DNA of 59,752 bases from Chitinophagaceae bacterium (GTDB taxonomy: Bacteria; Bacteroidota; Bacteroidia; Chitinophagales; Chitinophagaceae): contig JAHEZD010000034.1 in NCBI GenBank assembly GCA_023251255.1, positions 1 to 59,752 of the forward strand, read 5' to 3'. The notes beneath the pieces were generated by a model that did not search any database, had not been told where the DNA came from, and was given only the letters and a program-made list of their open reading frames with translations. Below, one piece after another: positions 8,140 to 18,900 of the stretch (position 1 is the stretch's first letter; the number at the start of each line of letters is the position of its first letter). A program made the position numbers and the translations under genes.

Positions 8140-9065
8140 TTCAGTGATTGAAATGGCAAGATAAAATAAACGGGAGAACTTTAAGGGACTGTCTAAAAAC
8201 AGTTCAGCATAATTTGTATAGCGGATAAATGTACAATCGCCACACTTGTATTATTTAGGCGTTCATAGTGCCTGCGTTCCACTGGTTTCCCGTCAAATAT
8301 TGAACATTCGTTCCCCTCCATTCACCAAACTGCCCATGGCAGGCCTCCATCCCTGTCAAGCGGAATGAACCGCATTATAAAAACGATGGGCTGGGCATTG
8401 CAAAAAAAATACAACGAAAAAATGCGATGAAAAAATGCGACACAAAAAAATGCGACATTTTAAAATGTCGCAAAAAAAAGTGTCGCATTTTTTTGATTTT
8501 TTTTAATGGCTTTCCATGCAAAAAAACAAACCAATATGCGCATCAGTCAGATCAGGAAGTAAATGGGTTCCCAGCCTTGCTGGTTGGTGTTCGGGCTCTT
8601 CAGCAAAACGCAAAAAAAGAACGAACGCCACCGGTCAATGTTTGAAACAGGGCGGAGCCGATAGCCATCGGCTTTGCAGGAGTAGCCGATGCCTATGACG
8701 AAAATCCGGTCCCGCAAAAATGCAGGACAGCCGAAAAGCGGCACATGCTAACCAGTGAAATGATTTTGGACAGTTTCTAGAAAAGAGAAAAATGGTTACT
8801 GCATCCATTGGGTAGGCTATATCGTCTACGGATGGATTTATCTAAGCGTAGGACATAGCACAAAACGTTCCTAACGGAACGAAGGTTCACGATGTGCTAG
8901 CCTGCAAATCCATTTGATTGCAAGGAGCTTTGAAAAGAAGGGATTCATTCAGCACTGTTATCAAGAAGACAAGGTAGATATCATGAAGTCGATTTATTTA
9001 GTTGCAGCAAAGACAGGCTCAACCTAGGCTCTGATACAAAATGCAAAATGATGCGCTACCTCTTT
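8140..9065. other. 926-bp non-coding region with possible decayed element ends
   Basis: No ORF here looks real. GGGACTGTCTAAAAACA at 8185-8201 and the inverse of TGATTTTGGACAGTTTC at 8761-8777 match at 13 of 17 positions and would be imperfect terminal inverted repeats of a roughly 590-bp element, a pattern like the ends of some insertion sequences. No target duplication or transposase remnant is seen. A nested palindrome with TGCGACA units lies inside (separate entry). Confidence 0.3.
8423..8497. repeat. Nested inverted repeat with four TGCGACA units
   Basis: TGCGACA occurs at 8436 and 8451 and inverted as TGTCGCA at 8466 and 8481, all with 15-bp spacing; a degenerate fifth unit starts at 8423. 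The inner pair is a perfect 22-bp palindrome (8451-8472). The outer arms pair across an A-against-A internal loop. Poly-A and poly-T tracts flank every unit. Same architecture as the palindrome at 4345-4394, but with a different unit. Confidence 0.75.
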
Positions 9066-12000
9066 CTACCTCCATTCACCAATCAATACAAATGCACTCC
9101 AGAAAAAGGGATGGTTGTATTTCGGGTTTTGGCTCACCACTTCCTGTGCATGGCGCAATGCCTCCACTTTGGTCATTGATTTTGTTCGGATGTTCTTGTA
9201 GAATTCGGAGAGCAACAGGTTCATGGTTTCGTCGGGCACTTTCCATAGGGAGGCCACTACTGCATCCACCCTGTTGGTAAGGAATGCATTGGCAGGGGAG
9301 ATGTACCAGCCCTTCACTTCTTCCTTGCTAACGGCAGTTTCACAGGCAGACAGTATGACCATGGAATTGGTCTGCTTGGTTAATCCATTGATTTCCTTGA
9401 TGGTGAGCTTGCCGTCATCATCCTTGCCATTATCGGAAGCAAACAATAAATAGGAGTCTTCAAAATGTACATAGTCCAGCACACCATGGGTGGCAAAGTG
9501 TACATAATTGTATTTCTGCAGGCTTTCCTTTGCTTTGCCCTCTGTGGCCTGTTCCTCCAGGTAAACAGTAGCTGTTGGCACAATCTGTCCAATGCTCTTG
9601 GCCTCATCGGTGGCTCCCGGTAAGCTCTTGTCGGGATTGCCGAATACTGCCAGTGAGGATTCCATGGGCCTGTTCTTGTAGGCCTTCCGGAAGATATCGA
9701 TCTTGCTGGTGTAGAAGATACCGTAATCTTCTATGAGGAAATGGAAACTATTGTCCTCCTCATTCCTGCCAAGGCATTGGAACGGTATGCTGCCCAGCTT
9801 TCCATTGGTGATGACGCAGATATTCTTCTTGTCCTTCAACTGGTCTGCAATGGGAGTGATGAGCAGGTTGTATAAATCAGTTGCTTCCGATTTGAAATCG
9901 CCACGGATATCATCAATGGGATTGAGGGTGCTCCTCAATTTGATGCCCTCTGTTCCGGTAGCGTTCTTGGGGTTCCTCAACACGCCTAGGAAATGTGCAG
10001 CCTGTTTATTGATGTCCTGTTTCAGGTCAATGGTCTTGATGGCCGTTTCCTTATTGGTAACAGTGAAGATGAGCAACTGGTTATCGTTCACTACATATAG
10101 TGCCACAATGGTACTGTCCGGAATATCTTCAATATAGTTCCTGAAATCCTTGGGGTTGGTGTTGGAGAAATATGCTTGGAGGTCTGGGTACTGTTTCTGC
10201 AGGCCTTCAATGAAATTGGTATAGTCGGCCTCCGTTACGCTTTTCACCGTTTCCAGGGAAGCAATCAGTTTCTTGTTCTGTTCCTTTTCCGGCTTTGATT
10301 TTTCCTTCAGTATGGACTGCTCCACCGAACTTTTCTTCTGCAGCAGTTCGCTTCCTTTCTTGAGCGCATCGGATTTCTCCTTATCGTTTGTTACGAGGCC
10401 CGCTTTTTCCATCTGTTCCTTTACGGCCTGTGTATTGGTCTTGTTGGCATAGTACAGGGCATCATCTGCCTTGTTGGATTTGGCAAGGCTTGCCACCAGC
10501 TTGTTGTACAGGTCCACCTTCCTTGCATCCGCATTGTACAGCTTCTTTGCTTCGGCACCACCAAACAAATTCTGTGAGGCGTTTTCCACTATCTGCACGG
10601 CCTGTTTGAAATAGGCCGTGGCACTGTCGTAATTCTTCTGGTTGTAGAAGAAGATGCCATACTCGTACAGGATTTCCCATGAGTACTTGGTGTTCTCAAT
10701 CTGCTTGGTGTACTCCACTGTTCTGCTTAGGTAATCCTTACCCTTCTCAATATTGTTCTGGGCTACGTACAAGCGGCCGAGGCTCATACCGGCCTGTATC
10801 ACCATATCGCTTTCGTTCATCTGCTGCGATAGCTTATAACTTTCCAGAAGGTATTTTTCGGCCTCCTGATATTTCTTGGTTTCATAATAGGTCATGCCCA
10901 GGAAATTGGAGGAGATGTTGATGATCCTGTTCACCTTTTTCGCAGTGGATTTCTTGTAGCCATCCAATAGGTACTGTTCTGCTTTTGCATAATCCTTTTT
11001 GTAATAGTAGGCAGCGCCGATATTGGTAGGGGCCAGTAAGTGTGCCTCTGTTACATTGTTGATGGTGGACAGGATACTATCCGTGACCTTGAAGTACTTG
11101 AGTGCATTGTCAAAATCCGCTTGGTAATAGAAGATGCAGCCGAGGTTTGTTTGGCAGGTGCTATGACTGAAATTATCCTTCTCCTTTATGTAGATACTGT
11201 CGGCCATGGAATAATACCTGAAGGCCGTAACATTGCTGCTCCTTGCTTCTGCCACGGTAGCCTTGTTGAAATAGGTATCGGCCATCTGCCAACTATTGTT
11301 CAGGTCCTTGAAAATATTGTAGGCACTGTCTGTGGCGGCTTCGGCCTTGGTCAGCTCACCCTGTATGGTATGGAGGAACACGATGGCATTGTAGGAGTAG
11401 CCAGCTTCTGCACGGCTGTTGATGGAGGTGGCAAATTGGATGGACTTTTCAAACCACTTCTTTGCTTCATTGAAATCGCCCTTAGTATATAGTGTGTTGC
11501 CAATACTCCTGTACAGTTCCGGCAGCAGCGATTTCTCGCCCAGGGAATCATAAATGACAATGGCTTTCTGGAAATAGAGCAGGGCCTTGTCAAAGTCGAG
11601 CTTGCCGGAGTTGGCACCGGCTATCAATCTATAGCAATTGGCTTCCTGTGATTTGTTCTTCTCCGACTTTGCCACTGTTAATGATGCATTGAAATAGTTT
11701 TCGCCCTTGGTATAATCATACTCCTTGAAGCAGAGGTAGCCCAAATTGATACCTGCGTACAGTTCATTGGTTTTGTCGCCAATTTCCTTTGCCAGCGTAT
11801 AACAGTTGGTGAAGTATTTCTTTGAAGTGTCGTTGTTGAAATAGAAAGACGCATTGGCCAATTGGTAGAAGCTGCTTACCAAATCAGCTTTTACTTTTGC
11901 CTTTACATTAATGTCGTGTACCTCACTGTACAGTGCAAAGGCTTTCTGGTACTGCTTATCGTTGAAGTACACATCGCCCACATCGTTCAGCAGGTCCTTC

Positions 12001-13874
12001 AGGCCACTATTGTCCTTTGCTAATTTGTAATGCACGGCAGCACTGTCATAAGCAACAAGGGCCTTTGATTTTTCACCTGTTAATTTATAGAGACCACCCA
12101 GCTTCTGCCATGAATAGGCCTGCCCTGCGTCTGAACCATCTGTTCTTCTGTACCCCAAGGCAATATTGTGTGCACCGATGGCGGAATCATATTTGCCGAG
12201 GTTCCAATAAGCCTGACCAATGTTTGATTGGGAGTAGCCTGCGTTGTAGAAATTCCTGAAGCCAAGGTATATGTCCCTTGCAGTGGAATAGTTGTTTATG
12301 CTTGTGCGGTAATTGCCCAAGCTGAACTGTACGGAACCGATATTGTCCAGCACATCTGCTTCGTTCTTGCTGTCATTCAGTTTCCGGTAGAGCGTTAATT
12401 GTTCTGAATATATTTGGTATGCCTTTGTGAGTTCTCCTTGTTTCTTATAGATTTTTGCCAATGATTTCTGTATGGCAATGGCCGAATTGATGTTATCGTA
12501 ATCACCAATGGCCTTGAGCATTTCAATGGCCTTCAAGTAGTTTTCGATTGCCTTTTTATAATCTTCCTTATCAAGCCAGGAAAGGCCCAATCCTTTGTAA
12601 TAGGATGCCGATAAACCTTGTACCTGTTGTTTGCTTAAAAGGGTATCGTTTTTTTGCATCCAGGCAAACCCCTTTTCATAGGACTTTATCGCTTCATCGG
12701 GTTTTGAAAGCCACCTGTAGTTATCGCCTTGGTAATAGTAGCTGCTGACTGAGAGATTGACCATACCAACCCTGTCAAAGTACTTGATGGCAGAATCCGA
12801 AGCGCTGATTGATTTTGTATAATTGTCCTTGTATTTATAGTGATTGGCTTCCGAATAAAAATACAGGCCATTACTGTAGTTGTCCAATAAGTAAGGTAGT
12901 GCCAACTTGGCCACCTCCATCATGCTGTTGTACCTTTCATCATCTTCTTTTGTGGTTGCATCAATTGCTTCAATAATCCATTCCCTTACAAATTCTTCCC
13001 TCACCAGTTCTTCCCTGTTCTTTTGAACGAACTGTTTTAGCAATAGTGGTTTGCTCTTGTAAGCAATGATGGTATCATATACTTCCTTGCTACTGAATGG
13101 GGCATTATCAAAAATCCAATTGGCAAACTTAACGACTACCTGAACGGTATTTCCAAGATAGCTATTCTTCCTGTTCTTTGCATAATTGATAAAGGTGAAC
13201 ACATCCTTATTGGTGCAGCTGGCCAGCACATTAAATACTGACCTGCCTTTATAGCGCCCTTCTTTTAAAGGCAGTTTGTACACATCGAAGGTACTGTCCG
13301 TCCTGTTTTTTACCCTATTATAGGTATCCTGTATATCTGCTGTGCAACTGGAAAGGATGCTGTCTTCCAAACGCTTGCTATCGTTCTTGAGCAGGTAGTC
13401 AAAAGCGTATAATGGTTGACCGTCTATATTGGTGAGTTCCACATTGGCCAGGGCCATATCAAAGAACACACTGTGGTAAGTCAGTTTGGGAACTTCGATA
13501 TTGAGTTTTATGTAGTCACCTTTCCTTGTTTCATATAAACTGTTAGTGGCAGCTTCGGCTACGGGGCGGATGAGCAATACTGCAAAGGAGTCCGTGACCC
13601 TTATGATGCTGGCAAAGCCTATTTCCACCAAGCGCCTATTGCTGGTAAGGTCGTTTTGTGTAATGATGGAACCAGTTGCTCCGAGTTGGACACCAATGTT
13701 GTAGCCGCCGCCGATACTTGCATAAACGGAATCATTGTTCCTCTTTTCCACTTCGAGGATGCGTAGGTAGATTTCCTTGGTTTCCGTGGATGCTTGGCCA
13801 TAGGATGCAGGTGGGACAAGGAAAAGGAAGGTACAGCATGCATATATTAAAAGCCTGATGACAGAACTGGGCAT
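9066..13874 (-). CDS. Exported TPR-CHAT protein (caspase-like peptidase domain)
   Basis: A very large protein of 1602 residues. It starts with a signal peptide (ends near SYGQA), then an N-terminal region of about 300 residues, then TPR units over roughly 340-1130. A charged coiled-coil stretch (about 1190-1250) leads into a C-terminal CHAT domain (about 1300-1602). The caspase-type dyad is visible: His1463 in HFATHG and Cys1511 in LSACETA. CHAT domains belong to the caspase/separase clan and TPR-CHAT proteins can be proteases triggered by a partner bound to the TPRs. Here the signal peptide points to the periplasm or surface, not the cytoplasm as in TPR-CHAT defence systems. No obvious substrate gene is adjacent. 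Domain call firm; function unknown. Confidence 0.9.
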   Translation of the reverse strand: MPSSVIRLLIYACCTFLFLVPPASYGQASTETKEIYLRILEVEKRNNDSVYASIGGGYNIGVQLGATGSIITQNDLTSNRRLVEIGFASIIRVTDSFAVLLIRPVAEAATNSLYETRKGDYIKLNIEVPKLTYHSVFFDMALANVELTNIDGQPLYAFDYLLKNDSKRLEDSILSSCTADIQDTYNRVKNRTDSTFDVYKLPLKEGRYKGRSVFNVLASCTNKDVFTFINYAKNRKNSYLGNTVQVVVKFANWIFDNAPFSSKEVYDTIIAYKSKPLLLKQFVQKNREELVREEFVREWIIEAIDATTKEDDERYNSMMEVAKLALPYLLDNYSNGLYFYSEANHYKYKDNYTKSISASDSAIKYFDRVGMVNLSVSSYYYQGDNYRWLSKPDEAIKSYEKGFAWMQKNDTLLSKQQVQGLSASYYKGLGLSWLDKEDYKKAIENYLKAIEMLKAIGDYDNINSAIAIQKSLAKIYKKQGELTKAYQIYSEQLTLYRKLNDSKNEADVLDNIGSVQFSLGNYRTSINNYSTARDIYLGFRNFYNAGYSQSNIGQAYWNLGKYDSAIGAHNIALGYRRTDGSDAGQAYSWQKLGGLYKLTGEKSKALVAYDSAAVHYKLAKDNSGLKDLLNDVGDVYFNDKQYQKAFALYSEVHDINVKAKVKADLVSSFYQLANASFYFNNDTSKKYFTNCYTLAKEIGDKTNELYAGINLGYLCFKEYDYTKGENYFNASLTVAKSEKNKSQEANCYRLIAGANSGKLDFDKALLYFQKAIVIYDSLGEKSLLPELYRSIGNTLYTKGDFNEAKKWFEKSIQFATSINSRAEAGYSYNAIVFLHTIQGELTKAEAATDSAYNIFKDLNNSWQMADTYFNKATVAEARSSNVTAFRYYSMADSIYIKEKDNFSHSTCQTNLGCIFYYQADFDNALKYFKVTDSILSTINNVTEAHLLAPTNIGAAYYYKKDYAKAEQYLLDGYKKSTAKKVNRIINISSNFLGMTYYETKKYQEAEKYLLESYKLSQQMNESDMVIQAGMSLGRLYVAQNNIEKGKDYLSRTVEYTKQIENTKYSWEILYEYGIFFYNQKNYDSATAYFKQAVQIVENASQNLFGGAEAKKLYNADARKVDLYNKLVASLAKSNKADDALYYANKTNTQAVKEQMEKAGLVTNDKEKSDALKKGSELLQKKSSVEQSILKEKSKPEKEQNKKLIASLETVKSVTEADYTNFIEGLQKQYPDLQAYFSNTNPKDFRNYIEDIPDSTIVALYVVNDNQLLIFTVTNKETAIKTIDLKQDINKQAAHFLGVLRNPKNATGTEGIKLRSTLNPIDDIRGDFKSEATDLYNLLITPIADQLKDKKNICVITNGKLGSIPFQCLGRNEEDNSFHFLIEDYGIFYTSKIDIFRKAYKNRPMESSLAVFGNPDKSLPGATDEAKSIGQIVPTATVYLEEQATEGKAKESLQKYNYVHFATHGVLDYVHFEDSYLLFASDNGKDDDGKLTIKEINGLTKQTNSMVILSACETAVSKEEVKGWYISPANAFLTNRVDAVVASLWKVPDETMNLLLSEFYKNIRTKSMTKVEALRHAQEVVSQNPKYNHPFFWSAFVLIGEWR

Positions 13875-13943
13875 AATACTACAATTAAGCTGTAATGTTA
13901 AGTTGCATTGCGCAGCGCTGCAATAAGTGCTATTGGGTATTAT

Positions 13944-15821
13944 CTATTTCACCACCGGCAGTATAACCTTTGAACCATTGTGGTAAATCCTAATAGTAGC
14001 TTTTTTGAAGTCGCTATCCTTTGCATGGTAGATGTCCATGAACTGTTGCGGGTTCCTGTCCACCAGTGGGAACCAACTGCTCTGTACCTGCACCATGATA
14101 CGGTGACCTTTTTTGAAAGTATGGGCCACGTCGGGCAGTGCATATTTTACCTGCGTTGGCTTATTGGGCATAAATGGTTCCGGCTTTTCAAAACTGTTGC
14201 GGAACTTGCCACGCATGATTTCCCCACGCACCAGCATTTGGTAACCGTTCATGAGATAGGCTTCGTTGTTTTTTTCCTTGTACTCGTCATAATAGAAGTT
14301 GTCCGGGAACACATCAATCAGTTTTACCACAAAATCTGCATCAGTGGCGGAAATGCTTACCAGTAGGTCTGCAGTTAAGGTACCTGCCAATGTGATATCC
14401 TCGGTTAGGGTATCGGTTGCATAAACCAGTACATCGGGCCTTGTAGAAGCAAAACGCTGGTCATCTGTCATGTATTCCCTGGTCCGCTCCGCATGTATGC
14501 CATCGGTGTAGGGAACGGGATTGGCCGGGTCGCTCACGTATTCATCGTAACTGCTCGCTGCTGGAACAGGGGGAACTGCATTTGATAGGGAACCTCTTTT
14601 GCCCAATGACCAGGTTTGCAGTTGCACATTCTTTGGTGGCCATGTTTCCAATTGGTGCCATTTGTTTTCGCCCGTAAAAAAGATATTGGCCTCTGCAATT
14701 TTATCGATGCTGCCCTTGCCTTTGAGGTAGAAATTGAAGAAGGGTATTTCCATGTTCTGCTGGTACCATAGGGCAGTTTCGCTGCCAAACTGCACATTGC
14801 CCAAAAAGCTGCCATTGCCCTGGCCACGGCCTGCCCATTGCCCATGGAACCATGGCCCCATCACAATTTTGCTATTGGTGGCCGGACTTTGTTTTTCTAT
14901 GGCCTTATAGGTGTTCCAAGCGCCAAAGCAATCCTCTGCATCAAATAAGCCTCCTACCACCAGCATAGCGGGCTTTACATTGGCAATGCCTGTTCTGGCA
15001 TTCCTTGCTTTCCACCAATCATCCCTATTTGGATGGGCCATCAGTTCCTTCCAGAAGGCGATGGTATCGGCGGTTATTTTGGTAAGGTTCTGCAGGGCTC
15101 CGGTACGCAGGTAAAAATCATATTTGTCATTGGTAAATGGTTGGTAGCCTTTGGCTGCCACCATGGTAGGTTTTGGATGGGGGGCACCGAATCCCCAGCC
15201 CACATAGAACTCAAAGGCATCCATGGCCATGAATGCTCCATTGTGGTGGAAGTCATCACCTTGGAACCAGTCGGTTACCGGTGCCTGCGGGCTTACCGCT
15301 TTCAGGGCCGGGTGGTTGCTCAGGGATGCCATGGTGGAGTAGAAGCCGGGGTAGGAAATGCCGAACACGCCTGCATTGCCATTGTTGCCATCAATATTCC
15401 TGATAAGCCAGTCAATGGTATCATAGGTATCACTGGCTTCATCAATATCCGTTGCTGCTTTCTTGTTCTTATTGAAGGGCCGTACATCCACAAACTGGCC
15501 CCCGCTCATCCAGCGGCCACGCACATCCTGTAATACCATGATGTAATTTTCCTTGAAGTACTGCTTCTGGTAGCTATGCCATGCATCGGCAAAATTGTTT
15601 TCTCCATAAGGTGCACAGGAGTAAGGTGTGCGCTTCATCAGCAGGGGATGCTTCTCCGTTTTGTCCTTGGGTATATAAATGGCCGTGAAAAGCTTGATAC
15701 CGTCCCGCATGGGTATGGTTACTTCCTTCTTGGTATAATTGTTCACAATCCAGGTGGAATCCGGGTCCTGTGCAGCAGCAATGAATGGGCAGGCCAGCAA
15801 TAGCAGTATGAATTTTCTCAT
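13944..15821 (-). CDS. CocE/NonD family serine hydrolase (X-Pro dipeptidyl-peptidase/alpha-amino-acid ester hydrolase type)
   Basis: 625 residues from MRKFILLLLACPFIAAAQ, a clear signal peptide; the in-frame ATG at 15905 would place it after 28 extra residues. The alpha/beta-hydrolase domain has the nucleophile Ser156 in GVFGISYPG, preceded by the VLQDVRGRWMSGG block typical of the S15/CocE family. The C-terminal jelly-roll domain (PepX_C, about 400-620) is recognisable from TLAGTLTADLLVSISATDADFVVKLIDV. Relatives hydrolyse X-Pro peptides, beta-lactam-type amino-acid esters or cocaine-like esters; the substrate here is unknown. Likely periplasmic. Confidence 0.92.
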   Translation of the reverse strand: MRKFILLLLACPFIAAAQDPDSTWIVNNYTKKEVTIPMRDGIKLFTAIYIPKDKTEKHPLLMKRTPYSCAPYGENNFADAWHSYQKQYFKENYIMVLQDVRGRWMSGGQFVDVRPFNKNKKAATDIDEASDTYDTIDWLIRNIDGNNGNAGVFGISYPGFYSTMASLSNHPALKAVSPQAPVTDWFQGDDFHHNGAFMAMDAFEFYVGWGFGAPHPKPTMVAAKGYQPFTNDKYDFYLRTGALQNLTKITADTIAFWKELMAHPNRDDWWKARNARTGIANVKPAMLVVGGLFDAEDCFGAWNTYKAIEKQSPATNSKIVMGPWFHGQWAGRGQGNGSFLGNVQFGSETALWYQQNMEIPFFNFYLKGKGSIDKIAEANIFFTGENKWHQLETWPPKNVQLQTWSLGKRGSLSNAVPPVPAASSYDEYVSDPANPVPYTDGIHAERTREYMTDDQRFASTRPDVLVYATDTLTEDITLAGTLTADLLVSISATDADFVVKLIDVFPDNFYYDEYKEKNNEAYLMNGYQMLVRGEIMRGKFRNSFEKPEPFMPNKPTQVKYALPDVAHTFKKGHRIMVQVQSSWFPLVDRNPQQFMDIYHAKDSDFKKATIRIYHNGSKVILPVVK

Positions 15822-15912
15822 GGAGTCAGTATTGTAATTGCTGAAAATAGAAAAGTTCCCTGAAGTGCAAGGAAGTTTTTTATGGGCGATATAGATGCAT
15901 GCCACTTCTCAA

Positions 15913-18900
15913 TCAATGTTTCCCATTATTAAATTGGATACTGAACTCGGTGCCTTTATTGACCTCACTGTAAATGCATATTTTGCCGCCTAATATCTCT
16001 ACCTGTGCTTTTACCATGTACAAACCAATTCCCTTGCCTTCCACATGTGTATGGAAGCGCCTGTACAAACCAAATAGTTGCTTTTTCTGTGTTTCTGTAT
16101 CAATGCCCAGGCCATTGTCTTTGAACAACAGCATTGTTTTGTTGCCTACGGCTTTACTGCTTATTTCTATTACCGGATGCTCATGGGGCTTCCTGTATTT
16201 GATGCTGTTGGAGATAAGGTTGAAAAAAATACTGTGGAGGTAGCTTTTTAGTGTCTTCATCTCATCAATTTCCGTGAAATCAGTGATGAATGTTACCCCT
16301 TCTTTTTGTATGAGGCTGCTGATACTGATTCTTATATCTGTTATCAATCCGGAAAAGGATACCGTTTCCTTTTGCTCCATCAATACATCATGGCGTACCT
16401 GCAAAATCTGGTTGAGGTCCATGATCACATCGTCCATTTTTTTTGCTGAGGTAACAAGGTGCTCCATCATCTCCATCCTGTCTTTGTTATTAAGCTCCAT
16501 GGAGTTGATGGCACTGGTGATACCGATAATATTGGCAACAGGGGCACGTAGGTTATGTGAAACAATATAGGTGAAATGTTGAAGGTCATTGTTCCGTTCA
16601 ATCAGGTCCTTGGTAATTTTGGTCCGCTCAAGTTCAGCAAGCTTGGGTTCGGTAACATCCTGAAGGATGCCATAGAGACGGATGGGTTTATTGTTCCTGT
16701 CAAATTCAAATTTTGTTTCAATATAACCATACCGCTGGCTTCCGTCTGTGCGTATGAAACGGAAACTGTAGGATGCATTTTTTAAGGAGTCAAAAGACGC
16801 CTGTATATTGGTCAATGCAAAGGGGGCCTCTTCTGGATTCATGAAAGACAGGAACAATTCGGTTGAAGGCAGCACATCTTCTTTATGGATTCCATATATA
16901 TGGTACAGTTCATCTGACCATGTATGGGTCCCGTTCACGAGGTTAATTTCCCAGTTGCCGGTATGCCCTATTGCCTGTGCTTCTTTTAACCTTGCTTCGC
17001 TCCTTACTACTGTTTCCTCTGCCAGTTTCCGCTCCGTTATGTTCTGGTGCGCTACTACGATCATGGGGGCATCGCTTTCAAACTTAATGATACGCACACC
17101 AAACCAACGCTTTGTATTAGGTGAGTGGCATGGATACTCAAGATAAAAGGAGGATTTTTTTTCAGTCATCACTTCTTTCATGCCTTGCAGGAGTTCTAAA
17201 GACACTGCTTGACCCTCTTTGTTTGAATTGCCACAGGCTTCGTAATAATTGCTTCCTACATTGGTACTGAGCAATATGGCCCCGCTATTTTCCAATGCAA
17301 AACGTTTCCATGTCTCATTTGCTGCAACAATAACGCCTGAAGCATCCACAACTGCAATATGTGAATTCAAGGAATCAAGGATACCGCGACTGAAAGCTTC
17401 GCTTTTCTTCAATTGTTCTTCGGCAGCTTTCCTATGGGTAATGTCATGGCTGATGCCAATCAATCCAATAATGCTGTGCTCCTTGTTCCTGAGCGGTATT
17501 TTGGATTTCAGGAACCAGGTTTCCCCGCCATCTTTTTTTATGCGTAGCTCTTCCTTGTTGAAAATGGGCTGTCCTGTATTGAATACCCTACGATCTTCCT
17601 GTTTTGTACTGTTTACCAAATTGGCAGGAAGGAAAACGGTATCGTCCTTTCCCAATACTTCTTCTTCCAATTGGGCACCCAAATATTCATAATCCGCTTT
17701 GTTTGAAAGGGTCTTTATGGAATTGGTGTCCTTTGTATACACAAGTGCAGGAATATTATCGATTAGTGTCCTCAAAAGTATGCGCTCGTCCTCAATGGTT
17801 TTTTCGCTCACCTTGCTTTGGGTAATGTCATGGGAATAACAGGCGGTCCCTATAATTCCCTTCCCATTATGGATAGGGTAGAAGGAAAATTCAGTCCATA
17901 CTTCGAATGGCTGTGTAGTATGTTCTTTTTCAGTGAATGTTTCCCCCGAAAACGCACGTTCATAAAGTGCAGTGTATTTTTCTGCTTGCCCGGGAAGTGT
18001 CATTTTAATTACATTATCGCCTCTTTCCGGTTTTTTGCCGAACATGCCGAGCATGATGTCATCAAAAGATTTGTTGGAAGTGATCAACCTGAAATCCCTG
18101 TCTACACTCCACATCAGGTCCTTTGTATTGTTGATTAATGCTTCTAGATTGTGCCTGTCAAATTCCTGCCGCAGTTTTGCTTCTTTCTTTTCGGAAATAT
18201 CCCTGAAGTTTGCCACCAATGCATGGATACCAGGTTCATGGAGCCTATTGGACATGGTAGACTCGCACCATATCCAATTCCCTTTTTTGTGTAGCAGCCT
18301 CTGCTGCTGGTAAAAGGAGGCACCTGGTGTTTGCAGTATTTGCTTCCTTTTTTCCACAAACTGGACCAGGTCGGTAGGATGGATAAAGTTGAATGCGTAT
18401 GTATGCAGCATTTCTTCCATCGAATACCCGAATACTTTGACAATAGAAGGACTGCAGTAGAGTATTTCGCCACTTTCAGAAGAAAGGGTCACCATGTCCC
18501 TGCTGTTTTCAATCAATGCACGGAAGCGCTGTTCATTCTGTACAATACGTTCTTCCGTTTCTTTTTGCTTTTTTATGTTTTCAAAAACATCCAGGGCATA
18601 GGAAATATCGCTGGCTACTTCTACCAGCAATTCAATTTCTGCCTTATCAAAAAAATGGGGCTCGGTTGAGTAAAGGTTGAACGTTCCTACTATGGCACCT
18701 GATCTTTTAATGGGAAGTACCATGCATGAATGTATGCCATGCTTTGCTGCGTAAGGTTTCCAGCTTTCCAGTTCAAAAGTATCTTGGACTTCATTGCTTA
18801 TATAATAGGTTCCTTTTTGCAAGACCTGGTCCTGTGGCCCATTGTCTTGATAAGGAGCATTGTTGATGAGGCTTATCTCTTCATCGGGAATGCCCTGCTG

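Noticed and set aside
8427-8645. ORF through the TGCGACA palindrome region
   Set aside because: Its start is low-complexity Lys/Cys sequence produced by the repeats, with no family resemblance.
13980-14366. ORFs on the plus strand inside the CocE-type, CHAT and kinase genes
   Set aside because: Out-of-frame shadows; the minus-strand frames are long, carry catalytic motifs and leave no room for genes opposite them.
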